NCBI GenBank assembly: GCA_003116975.1
Contig: BGKB01000018.1
Location: forward strand, 558,001-622,000
Source of the DNA: Aurantiochytrium sp. KH105
Lineage: Eukaryota > Sar > Bigyra > Thraustochytrida > Thraustochytriidae
Length of the DNA: 64,000 bases
Reading direction: 5' to 3'
The position numbers and the translations under genes are program-made. The first letter of the stretch is position 1. Each line of letters begins with the position of its first letter. Shown one piece after another: positions 44,547 to 55,322 of the stretch. The notes under the pieces were generated by a model. The model saw only the letters and a list, made by a program, of their open reading frames with translations. It was not told the DNA's origin and did no database searches.

Positions 44547-45084
44547 GTCGGGGCCGGGCAGGTAGAAGCTCAACACACAATTGATTTGTACAGTATTTCA
44601 GCTAGGCTGTCTCAAAAACAAACCCACAAAAGGTGACATGGATTTGAACTACATTTTTTAAAATGTAGAAGAAAGTGCTCGTTATGCAGGACGTTTCGAA
44701 GGCTTGCAGCACACATTGCGAAACGAAAGCCCCAAAGTCGTCGACGCTCCTCTTGATATCAAGAAAGGAGGTGTGTACCCCGTTTAAAAACTAAAAATGG
44801 GTTGCGGGAACTAGAACACACCTGCTTTGTTTTGCGTGAGCGCGCGCGCGGGACAGAGTCCCACTTTGAGGACCAGTGACCAAGGCGCGAGACGGGAGCG
44901 AACTCAAAAGCTCGATTGCCGGGTAGGCCGAGCGCGAAAAGCTTGCCGGCAGGCGCAAGGTCGCGCAAGCTCTTGATCTCACAAACGACCAGCTGAAGCC
45001 AGATCGCTCACGCGCTCTCTCTCGCTGTCACTCTCGAACGCGTGGCTCGCGACAGGCGACGCGAAAGAGACTACACCTAGCATC
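44547..45084. other. Intergenic region between MFS and TPR-IQ-LRR genes
   Basis: Both flanking genes point right. The first 250 bases are AT-richer (transcript end), the last 250 GC-richer (promoter and 5' UTR). I looked for tRNA features around 44640 and 44900 and found no cloverleaf. Confidence 0.5.
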
Positions 45085-46912
45085 ATGCAGGAGCACGTGC
45101 GGAGCGCCGCAACAGCCGTCGCGGAGGGACGATATGAGGAAGCGCTTTCTTGCCTCGATGTTGCCCGAACTAAATGTGCTAGTCAAAAACCAACGAGCGC
45201 GTTTTGGAAAACCCGAGCTCTTGCTGAGATAGGACTTTATAGAGAAACATTCGCAAAGCATCGTCTCGAAGCTGCACGCGATGCAGTCGCAAAGGGACTT
45301 CAAGATGCGAAAAAGCCAAAAGTTGTCGTGGGCCTCGGCCTCGTCGAGTGCGAAGTCCTCGCGCTCTCAGGCGCGTACGAAGCTTGCGTAGCCAAGTACA
45401 AGAGCTTTTTTCTGGAATACCCGACCTTTGTTGAGGATTCAAGCCTTCGCATCAAGGCCGCCCAAGCCTATCGTCGCTGCGATTTGGTCGATGAATGCAC
45501 AGACCTTCTCCAAGAAGTCATGGATGATCCCCCCGCACCATACGAAGAGGCGGACATCTTGCTCATCTTGGGCGTCTGTTACGAGTACGCAGGTACAAGA
45601 GATGGAAAGCGCATGGGTAAGGAGGCCTTCAAGCACGCTTTCAAAAAGGCACGGGAGGCTGGCAAGGTCAAGTTTGCCTCTACTGAAGAGTCAAGCGGAG
45701 CCGATCCAAGGAGTCCTGGCGTCAGCCCAGGCGACGCAAACGGGCAGCCTCAGCTCGACTTGCTCCATTCTCCGCTCAAGCAGCAGCCCAAGCACATTAC
45801 GTTTGCAGAATGGAAGGCCGATCCAGAGACATGGACCTCGCTTGCCACACGGTGTCGTGCTTGTGGTGACCTCGTTTTCGCCCTCGACTTTTATACAAAG
45901 GGGCTGTGGACAGAAAGTGGTCAGCAAGATCCGGCACTCTGGATGCAATTTGCCGAACTTAGCTACGTTATGGGCGAAGTTGATGCCGCTGTCCAGGCAT
46001 GTGCCACCCTGTATTATATGCAGCCCTTTGACCTCAGTCTCCGAGCTCGTCTCGGAATGTGGGATCCGCAAGGTTGGGGCGCTCACATTGCCCTCGAAGA
46101 GGCGACCATCACCAAGGTTCAAGCATTGCTCCGAGGTCGCTGGGGACGTCGCTATGCTGAGGAGCACAAGCGTCGCGTCGTCGCCGAACGCGCAAGACGC
46201 CGCGCCGCGGCCATCGAGATCCAACGCACTGTTGCACGGGGCGTGCAAGGTCGTGCAAAGGCACAACGAAGGCGCGATCAAATCGCCGCGGAATGGGCCG
46301 CATATCAGCGCTTTCTCCTGGAAACAGCGGCCACGGAAACCTTGCAACGGTTCTGGAGATGCGCAAGGGCTCGGATGGACTTGGCTGCTCGCAAACAACA
46401 GTTCGCTGCGGCAAGAACAATTCAGTGCTTTGTGCGGAGTGCGCTTGCCAGAATTGAGCTTGCGGACCTGCGTCGCACCTACACGGAGCGCATGCGCGAG
46501 CGGGGCGCCACCAAAATGCAAAAGATCTGCCGCGGATTCGCAGGTCGGCGTCGCGCTCGTATTGCGAGGCGTCGGCGCGACGCTGCGCGCCACATTCAGC
46601 GCATCTGGCGCGGCTTTCGAGCGCGCAAGGATTTTCACGTCGATCTTGCCAACTTTCGCGGCGCACGCGCCATGCAGCGAATTGCGCGGGGATATCTAAA
46701 GCGAAAATGGTACAAGGGCCTACGTGGTGCATCGACTACCCGTATTCAAACTGCATTCCGAGCGTACTTGTGCCGTACTGCCTTTCCTGGGTTTCGCCGC
46801 GGCATGACACGCTTCAGGCGCACTTTGCAGACATCAAACACGCCCTTTGCTTCCATGCTTGACGCTCTGCACTCGCACATCCCTTCAGATCATGATCAGC
46901 ATCCCCAACAGA

Positions 46913-46967
<55 letters not shown>

Positions 46968-48348
46968 GCCTAAACAAAAGCAACAAGAACAACCACACGC
47001 AACAGAGCAAGTGGCCGCCAAGGAAACGGAGAACCCCGACGAGGCGCAGCGGCCAAACTCTGCGCTTGCAAAGACTTCAGACATTGAGAAAATTGTGCCT
47101 CAAGACGCGCGACCGGGTTCAGCGCCTACGTGCTTCACGATCCAAAAGAATCCCCAAGTGCAAGGGGAAATTCAACAAGCGCCAAAACAACGTCGAGCCT
47201 CGCAAACGCACAAAACCTCCGTACGCTCTCGCGTAGCGTTTGTGAATGTTGCACCTGATCCAAATGTCACTGTCAAGACGCTAAAGGAGTGGCTCGTGGA
47301 GAATCACCGGCAAGCAGAATGCATCTGGACACAACACCTCGCGCTTGGCCCACGCGGAGCAACGGAGATTGCAAACATTTTGCAAACAAACGAGACGGTG
47401 ACCGAGATTGGCCTTGGAGCAGGCTCCGAACTCGGCGTGCATGGAACGACAGCCATTGCGGAGATGATGCGGTGTCACAATTTCAGATTTCGCAGTCTCA
47501 TGATCGATGAGCAGCCAGAGCTTCAGGACGAAGGGACCTTGCCCATCGTCAAAGCAGTCGGGGACTTCTTCTTTGGCAGGTACAGTCGACTCGAGGAACT
47601 CAGCTTGCGAAACACAGGTCTCGGCGACGTGGCTGTGATTGCTCTTGTGGAAGGTCTCGAGCTGAATACCAAGCTTCGAAGACTCCATTTGGAGCAGAAT
47701 CGGATCCGGGACGCGGGCGCTGCCGCGCTCGGCGCCATCTTTCCGCGGAACGAAACACTCGAGGAACTTGATCTTCGCGACAATCGCATTGCGAGCGAGG
47801 GCGCTGCAACGCTTGTCCGCGCGCTGCAATCAACCTGCGCAGGCGTCAAGGCTGTCAGAGGACTCCATTTACTGCGGCTTGACGCGAACTTTATCACCAC
47901 CTGTGGCGGCAGCGCCATCATCCGTTGTTTGCGAGCCTCTCGCAAGCATCGGCGCGTTCTGCGGATTACGGCATCTGCAAATCCGTTCGGATCGCGTCTT
48001 CACGAAGAGATTCGTGAGTACATGGGATCAAGCAAGGCTTCGAGCCATCTGCTGCCCGAGGTCCGCAATCCGCTGACCTCGGCCTCGGTTGCGTCCGCCT
48101 TCGTGTCGGAGGGCCCCGACGACGAAGCAAACCCTGCTTCCGATGTCGCCGGCGAGGACGGTGCCAATCCCCGGCTTCAGATTCAGGGTCCGCCTTTCTC
48201 GCGTCCCTCCAAGGCGCTCTTGCAGCTTGGGCCCGTGAAAAAGCCGCGCTCCAGAACTAGCCCGTACCTTTCGCAGCCCTGGGCCTTGCGCTCGGTCAAG
48301 GCGCATCCACAAGCATCGCTCCGTCCGCGCGGGGCTTTCGCTGCTTGA
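45085..48348 (+). CDS. TPR - IQ array - polyQ - leucine-rich-repeat protein
   Basis: A single-exon, 1087-residue protein. Residues 1 to about 330 look like TPR-type helix pairs (A-x-x-G-x-Y-E-A pattern). Residues about 340-565 contain eight IQ calmodulin-binding motifs, for example I-Q-R-T-V-A-R-G, M-Q-K-I-C-R-G-F-A-G-R-R and I-Q-R-I-W-R-G-F-R-A-R. A polyglutamine run starts at about residue 611. Residues about 770-980 are RNase-inhibitor-like LRRs (L-E-E-L-D-L-R-D-N-R-I-x-x-E-G-A). The C-terminus is Pro/Ser/Arg-rich. There is no membrane segment. IQ plus LRR suggests a calmodulin-regulated scaffold, perhaps axonemal or cytoskeletal (inference). No known orthologue is recognised by name. The ATG is the first in frame after the 5' region. 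Confidence 0.85.
46915..46966 (+). repeat. CAG trinucleotide repeat encoding polyglutamine
   Basis: About 17 nearly pure CAG codons within the TPR-IQ-LRR gene, between the IQ array and the LRR region. Confidence 0.95.
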
Positions 48349-49067
48349 TGACGCTGCCGACTACGAACGACACTCCGTGGACCTGGACGGTGGCGGCGCC
48401 TCCGGACCTCGATCTCCCGCTCGTCGGCACGCCAGCCAGCCAGATGATCGATCGATCGGCCGATCCTGACCTCGCCGGCGAGGATGCGCCAACCCGCAGC
48501 TGTGTGGCGGGACGTTCACGCGACCCCTCGCTGCACCGGCCAGGACGAGTACAGCTCGCTCTGGCCGCTGCTCCCGGGCAGCCGCTGCCGGGTACACCCC
48601 TCGTTGGCTTCAGCCCGCCGCGGCGCCTGGCCGCTGTCCGCTGCCGACGATGTGGCGCCGCCAGGCCCTGCCAGGAGAACGAAGCGCCGCCGGGCCAGCG
48701 CCAGCTTGCGGCCGTCCGCAGCGCCGAGCCGGCGGAGCCTGCGGAGCCAGCGGCGTCCAAGCACCAGCCAGCTGGCTGCTGTGCAGGGCAGGGCAGGGCT
48801 GGCTGCTGCAGGGCGTCCCACCGCAGGCCTTCCAGGCTCAGGCTACTTGCTCGTTGGAGAACGAGAAGAATCCCGCGGAAAAGCGGGCTTGGAGAGCGGA
48901 GAATAAGTAGAAAAGGATCGGATAAGTATACTAGTAAATAGATAGTAGTAAGTGGCAACGGGATCTTGAGGCGGCGGATATTTGCAGCAAGCAGCCTGCA
49001 GCCAGCAGCGGTGGCGGGCAAACCCGAAACGCGTACCGGACGCTCAGACACCGCTCCCCCGCGCACA

Positions 49068-49118
<51 letters not shown>

Positions 49119-49177
49119 GCCTTCGCCGCGCCCGCCGACCCACCGCGCACGCGCAAAGCGTAAGAGACCAAGCAACC
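48349..49177. other. Intergenic region upstream of thioredoxin
   Basis: It holds the 3' flank of the TPR-IQ-LRR gene and the thioredoxin promoter. GC-rich sequence with many GCCAGC-type words at 48400-48850, a short AT-rich stretch at 48900-48960, and an (ACGC)13 microsatellite ending 59 bases before the thioredoxin ATG. No gene is supported. Confidence 0.5.
49067..49118 (+). repeat. (ACGC)13 microsatellite in the thioredoxin 5' region
   Basis: Thirteen tandem ACGC units without interruption, ending 59 bases before the thioredoxin start codon, so probably within its promoter or 5' UTR. Confidence 0.95.
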
Positions 49178-49504
49178 ATGTCGGGTGACGAGTTGCTCAA
49201 CATCACCGAGGACGGAAAGCTCGACGACATCCTCAAGGAGAACGAGCTCGTCCTCGTCGACTTTCACGCCGTGTGGTGCGGACCGTGCAAGGCGATCGCG
49301 CCCAAGGTTAAGGAGCTCGCAAAGGCGAACCCCAGCATCTTCTTCTGCAAGGTCGACGTCGACGAGGCGGAGGAGACGGCGGCGAATCTTAAGATCACCG
49401 CGATGCCAACTTTCATTGCCTTCAAGAGCGGCACGGAGGTCAAAAGAGTCTTGGGTGCCTCGGAGGGGCAGATTAAGGCTGCCATCGAAGCCCTCCTGGC
49501 CTAG
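49178..49504 (+). CDS. Thioredoxin (cytosolic type)
   Basis: A 108-residue, single-domain protein of standard thioredoxin length. It has the canonical active site W-C-G-P-C-K in the loop after the second strand, the D-F-x-A-x-W context slightly changed to D-F-H-A-V-W, the cis-proline M-P-T-F, and the usual V-D-V-D and G-A-S features. It reduces protein disulfides using thioredoxin reductase. There is no targeting peptide. The ATG is in an AACCATG context. The stop is followed directly by a second in-frame-like TAG region and a T-rich 3' flank. Confidence 0.97.
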   Translation: MSGDELLNITEDGKLDDILKENELVLVDFHAVWCGPCKAIAPKVKELAKANPSIFFCKVDVDEAEETAANLKITAMPTFIAFKSGTEVKRVLGASEGQIKAAIEALLA

Positions 49505-49659
49505 ACTAGGCCATACACACACCCAGCTCAACCGAATCTTGATCTCCTCCTTCTTCTTTGTTTGGGGAGAGGAAATTGTTAAAGTCTTTTTTTTTTTCTA
49601 CTATCCTATTCCTTTACTATGATGGCGAATACGCACACGCTCCTACATTTAGGCAATGG

Positions 49660-51466
49660 CTACTGTTTACGACGCGTTCGCTGGCTCAGGAAATCGCCAG
49701 CGTTGGTGTCTGCATCCGAGGTCATGCTTCGGCCGAACATTCCAAAAATGTCCTTGGCTTCAGGGTGTTGGCGAATGTATTCGATCGCTTCATCGACTGT
49801 CATCGATCCGTTCTTGTCGAGATCAATCTCGGAAAACACTTGCTCAACAAAGTAATCAGAGACTTCCCGAATCGTGTCGTCCACCTCGACCATGAGACTG
49901 CTCAGAAAGACTAAAGAACACCACAAACATGAGAGATGAAAAGAAGAGAAGAAAAGAAACGAAAAGAAACGAAACGAGACGAGACGAAATAAATCAAGAA
50001 CAAAAAGAGTCAAAAATCCAAAGTCAGCATCGCACGCTCCGAATTTTATTTCTTCGACCTCCTCGACCTCCTCCTCCTCCTCCTCCTCCATTTTTGCGCT
50101 CTCCATCAAATAAAGACTTACATTGCCCAAGTTCGTCGCGTGTGATGCCTCCGTCTTTGTCAATATCGTAAACGCGAAATAAGAAATCCGTGCGCTTTTC
50201 GCGCGAACCCTTTTCTAGGGAAGACATGGCCTCGACAAATTCACTCCAGTCAATAATACCCGAACCTGGACACATTCCGGGGTGTTAGTGTTTTCTTATC
50301 TTAATTTTATTTCCTTGACTGTACCAAACACACGAGACAAACGTACCGTCTTCATCAAGCACCTCAAAGACGCGATCCACAAAGAGATTGTCCTCGACAC
50401 TGAGCATAGGCACACCACGCCGAAAGGTGTCCTTGTCAATCCCTTCTGTGGAAGAAGACAGGGCTGTGAGGGCCTTAAAGCGGTTAAAAAGTTTGTAAAG
50501 TTCTCGCTCAGTATAATTTGTCGAGCGGATAAGCTTGCGCACATTTTGTTGCCGTAAAAACCCATGTACGGCGCTTATTTCCGAGGCGAGATGGTTTGGT
50601 TTCTCAACTGCTGCCATATCTCGCCTCTGGAGCTGCGAATGCTTGCGAATCGCGCGTCGCCTTCTCTCGCCCGCTGAACTAGGAGGTGTCCCGACTGCAA
50701 TTTTCGATCCTGACTCAACGGCCTGCCTCCAATTTTGCGTGAAGCGCGACACGACTGCTTCTTGCGGCAAGTGAGACGAAGACGTCGAAGCTGGACCGTA
50801 CTCCCGAAGCAGCTTTTGGTGCTGCTGATGAATCTCTTGCTGGCGACGGAGCATCACATGGCGTCGACGTCGAAGATCCTTGATGTCAGTACGGCTTATT
50901 GACCTCGCGGGAGACTGAGGGCGCACGGCCTTGTACATTTTCAAGTTTTGACCCGATTCGGCACGCATGCCTTTTGTCATTACCGGCTCCTTTTCCTCGT
51001 CAAGATCATCCTCACTGCCTGAATCCTTCGCGTTTTGTGGTGCTCCGCGCAAACTTGATGGCCCGCGCAAACTCGGTTTTCGGGGTGACGCCAGTCGCCT
51101 CGACATTTGTCTTGGCCCCACTCGCACAAGACTGACGCAGGAGAAAAATGTACGCCGTACAAAAGCGCGTTTAGCGTAACCTAGCTGCACTCGACCGGTC
51201 GACCCGCTGCGCGCTAGCACGCTGTTTGAGCGCACCAAGCTACGGCGCGGCTCTCGCTCCGTGCAATGTTGTCTCGCTTGTTGAGACGACTCGGAGTCAA
51301 GCGCGGATTCTTGGCCGATTCTCAAGTTCCTGTCCGCGCAACCCATTTTTGTTTGGTGCAAAATTGGGTTGCGCACACATCCGTTCATCCGGTCGCGACC
51401 TTGCTGGTTTTTCGGACCTACTTGGTTTAGAGGGAAGGAAGCAAAGGAAGTCGCCAGCACGGGCAT
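49660..51466 (-). CDS. Spliced EF-hand protein, calaxin/calcineurin-B-like, with long N-terminal extension (three exons)
   Basis: The exons, in transcript order, are 51466-50347, 50265-50122 and 49910-49660, giving 504 residues. An ATG at 51106 would give 384. Both introns are GT-AG, and joining restores broken EF-hands. Exon 1 ends inside D-E-D-G, and exon 2 completes it as D-E-D-G-S-G-I-I-D-W-S-E-F. Exon 2 has D-I-D-K-D-G-G-I-T-R-D-E-L. Exon 3 has D-L-D-K-N-G-S-M-T-V-D-E-A. So three canonical calcium loops are visible, preceded by F-x-R-F-K-A-L-T as in the CNB/CBL/calaxin group. The N-terminal 180 or more residues are basic and low-complexity with Arg/Gln-rich helices. It is head-to-head with the flagellar gene CFAP299, which favours a calaxin-like flagellar Ca2+ sensor (inference). 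Confidence 0.85.
49911..50121 (-). other. Intron 2 of the EF-hand gene (211 bases)
   Basis: It starts GTAAGT and ends TTTAG on the minus strand. Splicing keeps frame from D-E-L-G-Q into F-F-L-S-S-L-M-V-E-V-D-D. It contains a purine-rich GGA tract (plus-strand CTC/CCT at 50055-50090) and a pyrimidine-rich 3' half. Confidence 0.82.
50266..50346 (-). other. Intron 1 of the EF-hand gene (81 bases)
   Basis: Read on the minus strand it starts GTACGT and ends CCAG. It splits a Gly codon of the first canonical EF-hand loop. Reading through it would replace that loop with an unrelated tail and a stop. Confidence 0.88.
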
Positions 51467-51810
51467 ACATACACCTTTAGTTTATCCCATCTTGCAAAGC
51501 CTGTTCTGGAGAGTAAACGAAAGGATTGGCGTTTAAAGAAGAAGAAAAAGAAGAAGGAGCCGGCACTCGCGGCGGCGCCAAACAAGAATACAATCAGACA
51601 AATAACTAGAAGGAAACGAACACACTGCAGAGACTGCGGATTGATCGAGCTGATATCCAGCTCAAGAGAAGACTGCAATCCTTTTTTCGCGTTGACGCTC
51701 GTTGCACGTCATCCAAAGGAACTTGCCCTTTGCATTGGCGCTCGTGGCTTCGCATTGCTGGACATAGAGAAGCACAATAAATCTCGGCCGAGGAGGCAAC
51801 GCTATCAATC
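51467..51810. promoter_or_regulatory. Divergent promoter, EF-hand gene / CFAP299
   Basis: A 344-base spacer between head-to-head start codons (from the upstream EF-hand ATG). It must hold both promoters. There is an A-rich stretch at 51535-51560. No specific motif is recognised. Confidence 0.55.
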
Positions 51811-52542
51811 ATGGGCCCCGAAGGCGACAATGGCGTAGATCTTCGCGCTCAAGGCGGTCGCGAAGGTTCTCTGGAGCAATACATGACCTACGAGGACTAC
51901 CTCGATTCGCAGATTTCGTCGACAGACAAATACTACCTTGAAGACGAAAGTTTGGCGCGCCAGCTCGTAGAGCTCGGATATCGAGGGAGCGGCGAAACGC
52001 TCAAGCGCGAAGAGTTTGAGGCGCGCAAGAAGGCAGAGCGAGATCGCCACTCGCAAAAGAAGAGCGCTCCTAAAATGCTGGCATCTGCATCGAAGGACCT
52101 CAATGGGTTCCCATTTTTGCAAGCCTTGGCAAATCGCGAGGAGCTGGTGCGCAACGGAAAACTAACCAGCATCATCTTCATTCGCGACAAGACAAACAAA
52201 GGTCAGGGCCAGGAGGTCAGCGGCTACATTGACTTCGCCCACAGACTCAAGACAGAGAATTTTGAGCCATATTTCGACCGGAAAAAGAAGCTCATGCCAA
52301 AGCCTACGGATCTCAGCTACTACAATTGGGAAACTCACACGAGCACCTCCAACAGCACGCCGAACTTTCAAGTCATTGCCGATAATGAGGCAGGTTTACT
52401 TTTCAAGAATAAACGTGACCGTAAGGTGATCAACGTTGATCCGAAAGCGAACCCTGGCGACAATTCTACACGCACCGAAATTCAGACAGATGAGTATTTA
52501 CAAGTGGTCATTTACGATCACATGACGCGACGAAAGAGCTGA
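51811..52542 (+). CDS. CFAP299: CFAP299 (cilia- and flagella-associated protein 299; C4orf22 orthologue)
   Basis: A 243-residue protein, the family's normal length, with high similarity along its whole body to the animal protein as I know it. The conserved blocks are T-Y-E-D-Y-L-D-S-Q-I, Y-Y-L-E-D-E-S-L-A-R-Q-L-V-E-L-G-Y-R-G, then S-x-x-I-F-I-R-D, E-V-S-G-Y-I-D-F-A-H-R-L-K-T-E-x-F-E-x-Y-F, Y-N-W, V-I-A-D-N, R-D-R-K-x-x-N-V-D-P-K-A-x-P-G-D-N-S-T-R and a final I-Y-D-H-x-x-R-R-K-S. The family occurs only in organisms with motile cilia or flagella, so the host makes flagellate cells. The molecular role is poorly defined. Transcribed divergently from the EF-hand gene. Confidence 0.96.
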   Translation: MGPEGDNGVDLRAQGGREGSLEQYMTYEDYLDSQISSTDKYYLEDESLARQLVELGYRGSGETLKREEFEARKKAERDRHSQKKSAPKMLASASKDLNGFPFLQALANREELVRNGKLTSIIFIRDKTNKGQGQEVSGYIDFAHRLKTENFEPYFDRKKKLMPKPTDLSYYNWETHTSTSNSTPNFQVIADNEAGLLFKNKRDRKVINVDPKANPGDNSTRTEIQTDEYLQVVIYDHMTRRKS

Positions 52543-52637
52543 AAAAATCTAAGTAGAAATCAATTTTACATCAAGCAAGCGGATGTCAACAAAGAACCAA
52601 GTGCCTCGCGTCTACGTTTACGCCAAAACGAAGGACA

Positions 52638-54714
52638 CTAGTCATCAATGCTGTCGAGAACATGATGCAGCCACCGAAGTCTGCGTTGCTCGACAACGTC
52701 TTCACCATCTTCTTCGCCTTGTCCACGGCGTACCGAGCGAGAATTTTGCACGGCGCCATTCAGGGTCGCATCGCCGCGCCCAACGTGGTCTCCTTGCGCT
52801 CGATCTTGACCTTGGCCCTGCTCTAAAGAGGAGGCTATGGTTGTGCCAGCAAAACCGTCATCTACGATTTGTTCATCACGGACCTGCTTCGCAAACGTCT
52901 CCAAGCTACGTGCCACTGCGCGCGTCGAGAAGAAAGACTCCTCCACGATTGCGATAAAGACATTGAGCACCACATACATGAACAGACTGATGAAGGTGTA
53001 CAGGTAGATCTGCGTCATGACCGGGTAAGCGCTCACAATGTCCATAAAGGTTTCGCGAATGACATCACCGTTGAGAACGCTGAAAAGTGTAATCATTGAC
53101 ATTCCAAAGGATCCAAATCGCTCTGCGTGGTCGCCAAAGAAGATCATGCCAAAAAGGGCGTATGCAAGAAGGATTGGCACAACGCCCATGAGAAAGCGCG
53201 CGACGCGCGGCAACGCCCGATTCAGTGTGAGTACAATGGTCAGATATTGCGGCTTGTGGGCTAAAAAGGAGACGGAGTTGACCCAAATGAGCCCGCAACC
53301 CAGGCCCGCAGCAAACTTTTCCCCTGTCGAAACTGGCGCCAAGCCATTGGATCGTACAAGTCGCGCAATCGCCTGTCCTGAGTTCAGCACCGCCGCCAAA
53401 GACGCGAGCGCGAACCAAAAATTAAAGAAGCGCAGACGATCCCGCCACGCAAAACGCAGCTTTCCTCGGGCTAAATCGGGAACAAAATTGTCCTGAAAGG
53501 CGCGTGCTTCATTTGTTGCAGCACCGGTGCCGTCGTTGCTTGTAGCATTGAGCATGACGGAAAATTCTGCTGCGAGCAGAGGCGTGTCAAAGCTCTCGTT
53601 TCCGGATCCGGCATCGGGGTCGCGCAACATAGAGGCGACAATTAGGTCTGAGCGTCTGGCAGCAGACGCTGAAGCCTCGCTCGCAATCGACTGCTCTGCG
53701 CGCCGGAGCAGGCGCCATGATAGCCAGACTGACCGCGCGCAGAGCACAAGAGTCCAGCACGAAAGGATCACGACGAGAATGTCAACGACATGCACGCTCT
53801 GGCGAATGAGCGAAGCGGCAGTCGGCGGTGGGGCGCAATTGAAGGCAATCTCGCTCTGCAGTGTTAGAATCATTTGGCCGCGCTGCTGAAAATTATAAAA
53901 AAGACGAACTTCCCAGATGAGACACTCGCGGCCCGATCCCGTAGGGCCTCGCGCCTGTAAACGGAAGACGAGGTCCATTTGCAAGACAGAGCGTAGGTAC
54001 TTGGGAAGACGATTTTCGAGACGCTTTGCAAAAGGACCCAAGTCGTTTTCATTGATGAAGAAAGACTCTGTCGTTGTTCGCTGCAGCTTCTTTCGAAAGA
54101 AGCTGTCCGCGAGACCCGTGAGGCCATCCTCTCCGGTTTGGACTTGATCTTGTGCTTCTGTCTGGTCACTCTCGTCAGCGAAGCGAATAACTTCGAGGTG
54201 GCCGTCGCTACAATGCCCTGGCGAGAGACAAAATGCCGAATCTGTGGGATGACTTATTTGGTCGACAGAGGTCGTTGTGATGCGCTTAAAGTTTGTCATA
54301 GCGCGCAACACCGAGTCTCGAGCCTCGTCCACGGTGTAAAGAAAGAAACGACGTTCGTCAAAGTCAAAGTCCGCAGGAAAAAAGTAATAGTAAAAGTTGC
54401 GCCGGGCGGCTCGAACGTAGGCTGCGTCACGTGCGTTGATGTTTACAATCTGCCAGGTGGTGAGCACGAGCAAGGCTATGTGCAGGATAAGCTTCCACGG
54501 AAAACGGCCGTACAGTCGCCACTTCTCCCAGGTGGAGAGGAAGACGTGATCGCGCGCGGGAATGCGCTCAAACTGGCTACGTAGAAGATTACTTGCGCGG
54601 TCGTTCGTCCTGAATCTTGTCCTTCTTCTCCGTCGTGACATCATCGCCGTCATTGTCTGAGGCGGGCTCGAGTGATCGCGCATGGGCAGCTCTTGCCATG
54701 CTTCTTCTTGCTGC

Positions 54715-54752
<38 letters not shown>

Positions 54753-54905
54753 TTGCTGTAAATGTTCGTCTAGGAGCTCGGGGCCTCGCTCTCTCTCTAC
54801 CCCACTGTTTGCGTGTGCGTTTGCATCTGCTTCGCGGCCCTGCGCTGCGCTGGCACCTGCATGACCTCCGCCTTCGCCTCGGGCCTCGCCCACAGGCGCG
54901 TCCAT
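52638..54905 (-). CDS. TRPML/mucolipin-like cation channel
   Basis: A 755-residue protein. The cytosolic N-terminus has a 17-residue polyglutamine run (about 50-66). An Arg cluster (about 88-96) precedes the first helix at about 137-155. A large lumenal loop between helices 1 and 2 contains paired cysteines. Further helices lie at about 365-390 and from about 480 onwards. The pore helix and filter read M-I-T-L-F-S-V-L-N-G-D-V (Asn612-Gly613-Asp614), matching the N-G-D filter of mucolipins. The last helix, F-I-S-L-F-M-Y-V-V-L-N-V-F-I-A-I-V-E-E-S-F, is typical. Expected role: endolysosomal or contractile-vacuole Ca2+/cation release. The start is the ATG at 54905; one at 54683 would drop the polyQ. 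Confidence 0.88.
54709..54759 (-). repeat. CAG/CAA repeat encoding Q17 at the TRPML N-terminus
   Basis: Seventeen glutamine codons on the minus strand. CAA interruptions in the 5' two thirds make it less prone to slippage than a pure CAG run. Confidence 0.92.
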
Positions 54906-55322
54906 TCTGCTCTCGGTCCAGCCGATTGCACGATCTCAAGAATGCCTCGGGCTGCTAGCCCTCTTCATGATGCAGTGCGAACGCGTGCGAATGGAAATAC
55001 CCGTTATGCCGCGTTGCTATGCCACATCATTCATTGTCCACCCGAGACAAGACGACGACGACGAGAACCACGCCGAGGTCCTGGATCATCGTCGCAAATC
55101 GCACCGCGCCTGGTTTGCAGAAAGCGGACAGACCTCTACGGCGTGCGTGGAGCCGCCGGGGAGGGAGGGAGAGAAGGCGGGAGGTTGGCGAGGAGGCGCA
55201 CACCGTTTTGGTCACGGAGGGCGTCCCTCGACCTCCTTAGCACGAACGAACGAGCAAACGAGCGAACGGTCGCGGGCCCAGCTGAGACAGATCTGAAAGC
55301 AGCAACGAAGAAGAGCGACGCC
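54906..55322. promoter_or_regulatory. Divergent promoter between two TRP-superfamily channel genes
   Basis: A 417-base spacer separates the TRPML and polycystin-like start codons. GGGAGGGA-type purine words occur near 55155-55185, and a GAACGAAC/GAGCGA repeat run at 55240-55270 lies just upstream of the polycystin-like ATG. The plus frame is open through it but lacks conserved sequence. Confidence 0.55.

Noticed and set aside
44630-44680. TTCAAATCC-like tRNA T-loop on the minus strand
   Set aside because: The flanking bases do not pair into a T-stem, and no acceptor or anticodon arm is present.
54813-55322. Upstream extension of the polycystin-like frame by 170 codons
   Set aside because: It overlaps the start of the TRPML coding sequence on the other strand and is low-complexity. 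The ATG at 55323 fits better.
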